Shown one piece after another: positions 14,647-21,619 of a DNA stretch of 43,694 bases. A program made the position numbers and the translations under genes. Every line of letters starts with the position of its first letter. Position 1 is the first letter of the stretch. Where the stretch lies: the NCBI GenBank assembly GCA_018712785.1, contig DVGK01000054.1, positions 1-43,694 of the forward strand, written 5' to 3'. The notes beneath the pieces were generated by a model. The model saw nothing but the letters and a program-made list of their open reading frames with translations. It did no database searches and had not been told where the DNA came from. This DNA comes from Candidatus Choladousia intestinavium. Its GTDB lineage: Bacteria; Bacillota; Clostridia; Lachnospirales; Lachnospiraceae.

Positions 14647-16104
14647 TTGAACGATTTCCTGACAAACCTGAATGACATTTTGTGGAGCATGCCTCTGGTA
14701 ATTCTGATTCTGGGGGCTGGTCTTTATTTTTCGGTCCGCATGGTGTTTCCGCAGTTCCGGTATCTGAAAGAAATGATACGGATCATGGGGCAGGGGGAGG
14801 ACTCGGCAAAGGGACTTTCTCCCCTGCGGGCCTTTGTTTTTACTGCGGCCCGGACCGTAGGAGTCGGCAATATCGCAGGTATGGCCACGGCTATCTATTT
14901 TGGAGGTCCGGGAGCTGTATTCTGGTTCTGGGTTCTGGCATTGATTGGTTCCGCAGTGGCGCTGATCGAGGCAGTGCTGTCTCAGACTTACCGCCGCACC
15001 ATGCACGGTGAGTACCGGGGAGGGCCTGCCTATTACATGGAATATGGGATTAAATATAAAAAGCTTGGACGCCTGATGGCCTCCGTATTCGCGGTTTTTA
15101 CAATTCTCTGCTTTATCTTTCTCGCGCCTACGACCCAGTCCTACAATATTACACAGGGGGTTGCCTCCGCGTTTCATTTGCCGGTACTGGCTGTGGGAAT
15201 TGTGTTTACCGTGTTTCTGGCTTTCGTGCTTTTGGGAGGACTGAAGCGGATGGGGGATGTGGCTCAGAGAATTTCTCCGGTTATGGCTCTGCTCTACCTT
15301 GTAATGGCTCTCATTATTATCCTTATGAATCTGCAGAAGCTTCCGGGTATCATCGCCCTGATTTTCACCTCCGCTTTTGGCACGGATCAGGTATTTTCCG
15401 CCATTGCGGGATCCGCGGTTACCTGGGGGATTAAAAGAGGCGTATTCGCCAATGAGGTGGGTGTGGGATCTTCGGCAGTGACAGCGGCTGTAGGGGAGGT
15501 AAGCCACCCGGCCAAGCAGGGACTGAGCAATGCGCTGAGCGTATTTATCGGTACATTTTTTGTATGCACCACATCGGCGATTATGATGCTGATTACCGGA
15601 TGCTACAATGTCAGCGGCGGCAGCGGGGAAATGCTGTATGAGGGACTGCCGGGAGTGGCCTACGGGAATGGTTTCGTATCGGAGGCAATCGATACGGTGG
15701 TGCCCGGACTGGGAGCGCCCTTTGTGGCCGTGGCAATTCTGTGCTTCGCCTCTGTGGTGCTGCTGGCGTACTACCTGTATGGGGAGAGCAGTCTTCTCTA
15801 TCTTTTCCCCAAAAGCAGGAACCTTCCGTGGATTCTGAAAATCTGCTTCCTGGCGGTTGTTTTCCTGGGCTGCGTGCTGTCGGCGGACATGGTATGGACG
15901 CTTGGGGACATAGGCCATGGGATTATTGCCTGGATCAATGTGATCGCTCTTCTGATTCTGGGAAATCAGGGAATCCGCATCTTTAAGGATTATGACAGGC
16001 AGAAGAAGGAAGGCGTAAAGGAGCCAGAGTTTGATCCGGACGCCCTGGGGCTTGTAAATGTAAGTGAAACCTGGAAGAGAAGCAACAGAAAGCATTCTTC
16101 ATAA
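14647..16104 (+). CDS. AGCS-family sodium:amino acid symporter
   Basis: A 485-residue membrane protein with about 10-11 transmembrane helices, of the alanine/glycine:cation symporter family (AGCS, SLC-type). Signatures include GVGNIAGMATAIYFGGPGAVFW near residues 77-98, and EVGVGSSAVTAA near 274. It imports a small amino acid, usually alanine or glycine, with Na+. It starts with TTG at 14647, 8 nt after AGGAGGGA; the next in-frame ATG would cut into the first helix. The SHMT-like gene follows after 64 nt, and the two-component system precedes it. The context suggests uptake and then PLP-dependent processing of an amino acid. Confidence 0.9.
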   Translation: MNDFLTNLNDILWSMPLVILILGAGLYFSVRMVFPQFRYLKEMIRIMGQGEDSAKGLSPLRAFVFTAARTVGVGNIAGMATAIYFGGPGAVFWFWVLALIGSAVALIEAVLSQTYRRTMHGEYRGGPAYYMEYGIKYKKLGRLMASVFAVFTILCFIFLAPTTQSYNITQGVASAFHLPVLAVGIVFTVFLAFVLLGGLKRMGDVAQRISPVMALLYLVMALIIILMNLQKLPGIIALIFTSAFGTDQVFSAIAGSAVTWGIKRGVFANEVGVGSSAVTAAVGEVSHPAKQGLSNALSVFIGTFFVCTTSAIMMLITGCYNVSGGSGEMLYEGLPGVAYGNGFVSEAIDTVVPGLGAPFVAVAILCFASVVLLAYYLYGESSLLYLFPKSRNLPWILKICFLAVVFLGCVLSADMVWTLGDIGHGIIAWINVIALLILGNQGIRIFKDYDRQKKEGVKEPEFDPDALGLVNVSETWKRSNRKHSS

Positions 16105-16168
16105 GCTTTCTGATTATATAACAAAGATTAAAAATCATATGGCAGATATGCCAGGAAAGGAAGTATTT

Positions 16169-17425
16169 ATGATGTTGAAAGAGACAAGACGTACAGATCC
16201 TGAACTTGCCGGAATTGTGGACAGAGAGCTGATCCGGCAGGAAAAATGTATTGAGATGATTGCTTCCGAAAGCACTGTTCCGGTTCCGGTTATGGAGCTT
16301 TCAGGCAGTGTGTTTACAAATAAAACGCTGGAAGGATATCCGGGAGCCCGTTTCCAGGCCGGAGGCCAGGTGGCGGATGAGATGGAGCGTCTGGCAGTAA
16401 GCAGGGCGAAAGAGCTCTTCGGGGCAGAGCATGTAAATATTCAGTCCTATTCAGGATCCACAGCCAACTATTCCGTGTTCGCTACGATTCTGAAGCCGGG
16501 AGACAAGGTTCTGGCAATGCGCCTGGATCAGGGAGGACATCTTACCCACGGTTCACCTGCCAACTGGACCAGCGGTATGTATGACCATACCTTCTACGGA
16601 TGCGATCCCGAGACCGGACGGATCGATTACGATGAAATGGAGAGACTTGCCAAAGAGGTACAGCCGAAGCTGATTATCTGCGGCGCCAGCTCCTATCCCC
16701 GGCTGATTGACTATGAACGGGTCAGCAAAATCGCGGAATCTGTGGGAGCCTACTCTATGTGCGATATGGCCCATGTGGCAGGGCTTGTGGCGGCCAAGGT
16801 AATCCCCAGCCCCATTCCTTATATGGATTTCGTCACCTCATCCACCACGAAAACCTTCTGCTCCGCAAGAAGCGGTATGGTATTCTGCAAGGAGAAATAC
16901 GCCAAGGCGCTGGATAAGGGAACCTTCCCGGGAGCGCTGGGTTCCATTCATCTTCACACCATGGCGGCAAAATGCTGGAGCTTCCGCTATGCGGCCTCCC
17001 AGGAATTCCATGACATTATGGTTCAGGTGGTAAAGAACGCCCAGCATATGGCGGCAGAGCTGATCAAGCGGGGCTATACGGTAGTAAGCGGCGGCACGGA
17101 CAACCACCTTCTTGTGGTGGATCTGCGCAATAAAGGCGTAAACGGACGCCAGATGCAGAATGCTCTTGAGAAGGCCGGAATTTCCGTAAATAAGCAGGTG
17201 GTGCCTTTCGATACGGCTAAGCCCAGCATTACAAGCGGAATCCGCATCGGCCTTACCTCTGTAACCCAGCGGGGACTTAAGGAAGACGCGGTTACAGAAA
17301 TCGTGGAGATGATCGACCGGGTCGTAAACGCTCCGGAAGATGAAGCTGTGATTGCGGAAGTGAAGGCACAGGCAGAGGCGCTGATTTCCAAGTACCCTCT
17401 TTATCCTGCCGGAGCTCTGGAATAA
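16169..17425 (+). CDS. Divergent serine hydroxymethyltransferase-like PLP enzyme
   Basis: A 418-residue fold-type I PLP enzyme with the overall SHMT layout: SYSGSTAN at 93-100, GGHLTHGSP at 122-130, and Asp199/His202 in CDMAH. The PLP lysine is Lys228. The canonical active-site sequence TTTTHKTLRGPRGG is replaced here by TSSTTKTFCSARSG, so the histidine before the lysine is Thr227 and the Gly-Pro-Arg turn is lost. The loop EGYPGKRYYGG reads EGYPGARFQAGG. These changes hit folate- and substrate-contacting positions. It may therefore be a paralogue acting on another amino acid or an aldol-type reaction rather than the housekeeping glyA. The start is ATG 16169 or 16172, both behind AGGAAAGGAAG. 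A strong terminator follows. Confidence 0.8.
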   Translation: MMLKETRRTDPELAGIVDRELIRQEKCIEMIASESTVPVPVMELSGSVFTNKTLEGYPGARFQAGGQVADEMERLAVSRAKELFGAEHVNIQSYSGSTANYSVFATILKPGDKVLAMRLDQGGHLTHGSPANWTSGMYDHTFYGCDPETGRIDYDEMERLAKEVQPKLIICGASSYPRLIDYERVSKIAESVGAYSMCDMAHVAGLVAAKVIPSPIPYMDFVTSSTTKTFCSARSGMVFCKEKYAKALDKGTFPGALGSIHLHTMAAKCWSFRYAASQEFHDIMVQVVKNAQHMAAELIKRGYTVVSGGTDNHLLVVDLRNKGVNGRQMQNALEKAGISVNKQVVPFDTAKPSITSGIRIGLTSVTQRGLKEDAVTEIVEMIDRVVNAPEDEAVIAEVKAQAEALISKYPLYPAGALE

Positions 17426-17483
17426 GAAAAATAAGTCCGCAGACAGTCTGAATGAGACATAAATTTTACGCGGAAAAGAACTG

Positions 17484-17514
17484 CCCCCTGTGCCCGAGCG
17501 GACACAGGGGGTTT
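17484..17514 (+). terminator. Rho-independent terminator after the SHMT-like gene
   Basis: CCCCCTGTG (17484-17492) and CACAGGGGG (17503-17511) form a perfect 9-bp GC-rich stem with a 10-nt loop, then TTTT overlapping the last stem base. It ends 4 nt before the convergent flavin reductase gene. Confidence 0.85.
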
Positions 17515-17518
17515 TGAG

Positions 17519-18079
17519 TTACTTCAGCTTCAGGCCGTCCCGGAAGGCGTTCCCTACTTTTTCGCTTATCTTCAGATAAGCGTTGTTCACAGGATCAAAG
17601 GTGATGGGCTGCAGCTTCGCGGGATCGATCTTTCCCTTTTCATCCAGGATGCTCTCATCCGCGCTGACATTGACGATCTCGCCTACCATGCGGCAGGATT
17701 TCGGATCATAGCTGACGAGGCGGCACTCCAGTGCCATGGGCAGCTCGTCAATTAAGGGAGCGTCCACAAAGTCCGATTTAGTCGTATGAAATCCGGCCTT
17801 CGCAAGCTTGTCCGGCACATCATTGGCAGATACCACGCCTATATAATCGCACTCTGTTACATGAGCGGCGTCTGCCATGCTCACTGTAAAAGCTTTGCGC
17901 TTCAGAATATTTTCTACTGTCTTATGGCCTGCGCTGAGACACATGGAGATCTGCGTGTCATCGCTGATGCCGCCCCAGGCGGCGTTCATGGCGTCGGCGG
18001 TTCCGTCTTCGCCATAGCTGGCAATAATCAGGACCGGCTGGGGATACGTATAAGGCTTTGCGCCAAAATTTTTTCTCAT
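17519..18079 (-). CDS. Flavin reductase-family (flavoredoxin-like) protein
   Basis: A 186-residue split-barrel FMN-binding protein of the flavin reductase / flavoredoxin family. The start MRKNFGAKPYTYPQPVLIIA, the AMNAAWGG loop and the repeated short beta strands are typical. Such proteins bind FMN and pass electrons from NAD(P)H or ferredoxin to small acceptors. AGGAGG lies about 11 nt before the ATG, and a matched promoter (18120-18148) drives it. It is convergent with the SHMT-like gene and divergent from the TPR/P-loop gene, so it is a single-gene transcript. Confidence 0.88.
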   Translation of the reverse strand: MRKNFGAKPYTYPQPVLIIASYGEDGTADAMNAAWGGISDDTQISMCLSAGHKTVENILKRKAFTVSMADAAHVTECDYIGVVSANDVPDKLAKAGFHTTKSDFVDAPLIDELPMALECRLVSYDPKSCRMVGEIVNVSADESILDEKGKIDPAKLQPITFDPVNNAYLKISEKVGNAFRDGLKLK

Positions 18080-18119
18080 AAAAGATCATGCCTCCTACTG
18101 TTTCTTGGAATATGGTTTG

Positions 18120-18148
18120 ATTTTATCATTTTCGCGGCAGAACTGCAA
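18120..18148 (-). promoter_or_regulatory. Promoter of the flavin reductase gene
   Basis: On the minus strand, TTGCAG (18148-18143), a 17-nt spacer, then TAAAAT (18125-18120). Confidence 0.65.
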
Positions 18149-18184
18149 GCAAGACAAAAACCATTGTTTTCCGACAGGTTGTTT

Positions 18185-18213
18185 TTGACAAGGAAATTCA
18201 GGTATGATACACT
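18185..18213 (+). promoter_or_regulatory. Promoter of the TPR/P-loop gene
   Basis: TTGACA (18185-18190), 17 nt, then TACACT (18208-18213), about 40 nt before the start codon. Confidence 0.6.
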
Positions 18214-18254
18214 AAAGCCAGGTCTAAGAAAGAAATGATAATGAGGTGAAAAAA

Positions 18255-20945
18255 TTGGATAAATATGAATACAACCTCAAGCTGGAGGAGATAGATAAGC
18301 TGGTTGACCAGGGGGACTATGAAGAGGCTGCCAAGCTGGCCGATACCATTGACTGGAGACGCGTTCGGAATGTAAGGACCCTCTGCCTGATCAGTGAGAT
18401 TTATGAGGCATCCGGAAGACTGGAGGAAAGTAAGAATCTTCTGCTGCGCGCTTACAGAAGATCTCCCTCCGGGCGTTCCATCCTTTACCGTCTGGTAGAG
18501 GTTACCACTGCTATGAAACAGTATGACGAGGCTCTTGAATTTTACACAGAGTATGTTCAGGCAGCGCCTCATGATAATAACCGTTTTATTCTCAAATATA
18601 AAATTTACAAGGGAAGAGGCGCGGATCCGGAAGAGCTGATCAGCATTCTGGAAGAGTACCTGGGGCAGGAATACACGGAAAAGTGGGCTTACGAGCTGGC
18701 GTCTCTGTATCAGCAGTCCGGCCAGATTCAGAAATGTCTGGCTACCTGCGATGACCTGGTGCTGTGGTTCCACAGCGGCAAGTATGTAATCAAAGCTCTG
18801 GAGCTGAAGAAGCGGTATGCCGCTCTTACCCCGAAGCAGCAGGAGATTTATGACCAGCGGTTCCTTCAGGAGGAAGATGAGGCTTCTCCGGAGGAAGATC
18901 TGGAAGAAAATGTGATCCGTAATGTGGAGAGCACAGACGGAGAGGTGCTGGCAGAATCGATTCTGGCAGAGACGGAGAAACAGATTGCCGGCGAGGTGGC
19001 AGCACGAAAGGCAGAGCTGGAGCGGGAGGCCAGCAGAAAGAATCAGCAATTCTCTCCTATGGTGGACGAGGAGCCCCAGGAGACTGAGCCTTCTGCAAAG
19101 CAGCCGGACCCGGAACCCGAGGCAGAGCCCCAGGATGAAGGGGAAGCCGGAGCGGAGAGCGGCAGGACGGATTACAGTCCTGAGAATCTGCAGATGGAGC
19201 TGGCGAAAAGCATGAGGGAAATCATCTCCGGTGTAGTGAAGCATACCAGCCCCCAGGAGGAGGATATTCCGGCTTCTGTGGAAAAGAACCTGCAGATGCC
19301 AAAGAAGGTGACCGTACCGGAGCCGGACGTAAAAGTGGCCGGAAAGCTTTCCATTGATGATATCCTGCTTTCCATGGGAGATAAAGGAAAGGAGCTTGCC
19401 AGAAATAGGAAGGCCCGGGAAGAGGAAGAAGAAGCGGAAGTATTGTCCCATGGGAAGGAGCCGGCGGAGGAAAGCGCTGCGGAAGAGAATATAACCCGGG
19501 AGGACAGCGGGGAGCTTCGGGAGTTCCAGGAAGATGAAGCGGTACACGAAGAGGAACGGGAATACCCGGAGGAAGAAGCGGAGTACGAAGAAAACCGGGA
19601 ATATATGGAAGAAGAAACGGAGTACGAAGAAGAAGGGGAATATACGGAGGAAGAAGCGGGACTTGAAGAGACCGGTGAGGATTTTCCGGAGGAGTATTCA
19701 GAAGAAGGACTGACGGAGGATCAGAAGGAAGCTCTGCGATATACGGATAATCCGGAAAAGCTGCTTAAAAATAAAGACTCCATGCCTGTTTACCGGGATG
19801 AGCCCCAGGAGGACGCCTCAGAGGATCTGAGCAAGACCCAGAGAATTGTAAATACGAAGGAAGAGCTTCAGAAGGCTGCTCAGAAGGAGCTTCTGGCGGA
19901 GAAGACCATCCGGATTCCCACGGAGGAGGTCGCCAGAAGGAGAGGAAGGGCTGAGGAAGAGCCAACGGAAGCACAGAGACCGGAAGAATATCCTCGGAAG
20001 GATGGTTCAGATGAGGCTTCCTACGAAGAGGTATACTACGAAGAGACATATGAGGAAGAGTATCCGGAAGAGAACGAAGAGGAAGACGTAGTATACGAGG
20101 AGGACGGCCAGGAAGAAGGCACGGAGGAAGACTGGGATGAAGCAGAGGCCGATAAATCTGAAGCTGAAGACGGAGAATGGGAGGAAGAAGAACCTCTTAT
20201 GATTCCGGCCCATCTGAGAAATCTTTTCAGCGGATTTACAGAGATCGAGGGGCTGGAAGAGCAGATTGCCAATGCCATTATCCAGGCGGAGGCTAAGGGC
20301 GGCGACCGGACCTCGAAGAATGGAAATATTCTGATTTTCGGGCCCCACGGCTCCGGAAAGACGACGCTGGCGATGAACATCGCCAAGGCCATTGCCCAGG
20401 ACCGGGGAAATCAGGTCATGAAAATGGCCAAGATTTACGCGGCGGATCTGAACCGGAAAGACATCGCGGCCACCATCGCCAAGATCGCGGGAGGTACCCT
20501 GATTATCGAAGAGGCGGGAGATCTGGAGGACGGAACGGTAGAACAGCTTACAACTGCCATGGAGTTCCGCACGGACGGACTGATTATGATTCTTGAGGAC
20601 GAGCAGCAGTATATTCATGAGCTGCTCATGCAGCATCCCAGATTCACCATGAAGTTTACAGCACAGATTTATATTCCGGTGTACACGGTTGAAGAGCTTG
20701 CCATGTTCGGACAGCTTTACGCCAATGAGCAGGATTTTGTAATCAGTGATGAGGGGATGGACCGGCTGGAGCAGAAGCTTTCGGATCTGGCAGAGCAGGG
20801 TGAGAATGTATCCATCAATGATGCGATCGGCATTGTCAGCGGAGCCATCCGCAGGTCGAATAAATTTTTTCGTAAAATGGCCCTGGGAAAAAAGCGATAT
20901 GACGATCAGGATTACATAATTTTATTCGCCAAGGATTTTAAATAA
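18255..20945 (+). CDS. TPR - acidic disordered - P-loop ATPase protein
   Basis: A large protein of 896 residues. Residues about 1-200 are TPR-like helical repeats (EEAAKLADTIDW, LEESKNLLLRAYRRSP and so on). About 210-650 are low-complexity and extremely Glu-rich, with irregular repeats of EEEAEYEE type. From about 665 there is a P-loop domain with Walker A GPHGSGKT at 696-703, a Walker B-like LIIEEAGD near 753, and an AAA-like fold. The C-terminal half recalls SpoVK/CbxX-type ATPases, but I do not recognise a named family. A TTG start at 18255 behind GAGGTGA is preferred; a GTG at 18246 in the same frame would itself lie inside that site. It has its own promoter and ends in a hairpin. The function is unknown; a scaffold-type ATPase is a guess. 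Confidence 0.75.
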   Translation: MDKYEYNLKLEEIDKLVDQGDYEEAAKLADTIDWRRVRNVRTLCLISEIYEASGRLEESKNLLLRAYRRSPSGRSILYRLVEVTTAMKQYDEALEFYTEYVQAAPHDNNRFILKYKIYKGRGADPEELISILEEYLGQEYTEKWAYELASLYQQSGQIQKCLATCDDLVLWFHSGKYVIKALELKKRYAALTPKQQEIYDQRFLQEEDEASPEEDLEENVIRNVESTDGEVLAESILAETEKQIAGEVAARKAELEREASRKNQQFSPMVDEEPQETEPSAKQPDPEPEAEPQDEGEAGAESGRTDYSPENLQMELAKSMREIISGVVKHTSPQEEDIPASVEKNLQMPKKVTVPEPDVKVAGKLSIDDILLSMGDKGKELARNRKAREEEEEAEVLSHGKEPAEESAAEENITREDSGELREFQEDEAVHEEEREYPEEEAEYEENREYMEEETEYEEEGEYTEEEAGLEETGEDFPEEYSEEGLTEDQKEALRYTDNPEKLLKNKDSMPVYRDEPQEDASEDLSKTQRIVNTKEELQKAAQKELLAEKTIRIPTEEVARRRGRAEEEPTEAQRPEEYPRKDGSDEASYEEVYYEETYEEEYPEENEEEDVVYEEDGQEEGTEEDWDEAEADKSEAEDGEWEEEEPLMIPAHLRNLFSGFTEIEGLEEQIANAIIQAEAKGGDRTSKNGNILIFGPHGSGKTTLAMNIAKAIAQDRGNQVMKMAKIYAADLNRKDIAATIAKIAGGTLIIEEAGDLEDGTVEQLTTAMEFRTDGLIMILEDEQQYIHELLMQHPRFTMKFTAQIYIPVYTVEELAMFGQLYANEQDFVISDEGMDRLEQKLSDLAEQGENVSINDAIGIVSGAIRRSNKFFRKMALGKKRYDDQDYIILFAKDFK

Positions 20946-20967
20946 TATTATTAAGAGGACAGATACA

Positions 20968-21001
20968 GAGAAAGCCTGGGTTTAGAAGCCCAGGCTTTCT
21001 C
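20968..21001. terminator. Bidirectional hairpin inside the LUD gene 3' end
   Basis: GAGAAAGCCTGGG (20968-20980) pairs perfectly with CCCAGGCTTTCTC (20989-21001) around an 8-nt loop. The right arm also encodes the last residues (GESLGF) of the convergent LUD protein, so the coding sequence and the shared terminator overlap. T-runs are weak on both sides. Confidence 0.6.
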
Positions 21002-21617
21002 CGATTAAGAAGATTTTGATCCGGCCGGGAAAGGCATTGAAGCGGGTGATCACTGTGTGGCCGCAGATACAGTCATCAGAAAGGCAGTCTTTACAGACCC
21101 CGGTTTTCGCGCAGGGAGTGGAGAGTTTCAGGCGGGCGGCATTGGGAGGAGCCGCGCAGGTATGAATCCGTTTTAGGGCGTTTTCCACATCCGCAGCCGC
21201 TTTATTCATCCCGGCCAGTATCATCACATGTTTGGGACCGTACACCAGGGCGGCTGCCCGGTTCCCGTTTTTGTCTACGTTTACCAGTTCACCGGCTGTT
21301 GTGATTGCGTTGGTGCTCATAAAATAATAGTCAGCGGACAGAGCTCTGTGAAAACATTCCTGGGTTTCCGCAGGGGTTTTGGCTGTGGCCCGGTCAATGG
21401 TCTGAAAGCCGGAGGATTTCAGAGCCTCCAGCATCCCGGTCTGCTCCAGAGTGGCGGAACCGCCCCAGCTTACAGAGGTGCCTTCGGGCATCATCGCCAG
21501 GATTTTTTCTACGGCCTCTTTTGAGGTGTCAAAATAATAGCCTTCCATCCGGCGCTTTTCCAGATTTTTGATGATGGTGGCGGCAAGGGTTTCATAATAC
21601 TGTTTCATAGGTGTCAT
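20982..21617 (-). CDS. LUD-domain (lactate utilisation type) protein
   Basis: A 211-residue protein of the LUD / DUF162 family (YkgG/LutC-like fold). Visible signatures are the SWGGSATLEQTG segment, STNAITTAGELVNVD, and a C-terminal Cys cluster (CAKTGVCKDCLSDDCICG) with ITRFNAFPGRIKIFLIGE. LUD proteins are linked to lactate oxidation complexes, but stand-alone versions like this one have no assigned reaction. The start ATG 21617 uses AAGGAGG, which lies inside the last codons of the upstream TagF-like gene, so translation is coupled to it. There is no functional link to glycopolymer synthesis that I can see. Confidence 0.85.
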   Translation of the reverse strand: MTPMKQYYETLAATIIKNLEKRRMEGYYFDTSKEAVEKILAMMPEGTSVSWGGSATLEQTGMLEALKSSGFQTIDRATAKTPAETQECFHRALSADYYFMSTNAITTAGELVNVDKNGNRAAALVYGPKHVMILAGMNKAAADVENALKRIHTCAAPPNAARLKLSTPCAKTGVCKDCLSDDCICGHTVITRFNAFPGRIKIFLIGESLGF

Positions 21618-21619
21618 GT

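Noticed and set aside
14614-16095. 493-codon open frame antisense to the symporter
   Set aside because: It mirrors the strongly biased coding frame of a clear AGCS symporter, is His/Asn/Gln-rich without domains, and has no ribosome site.
18198-19547. 449-codon antisense frame opposite the TPR region
   Set aside because: It is Leu/Arg-rich without domains and covers the promoter region of the plus-strand gene. It is a by-product of codon bias.
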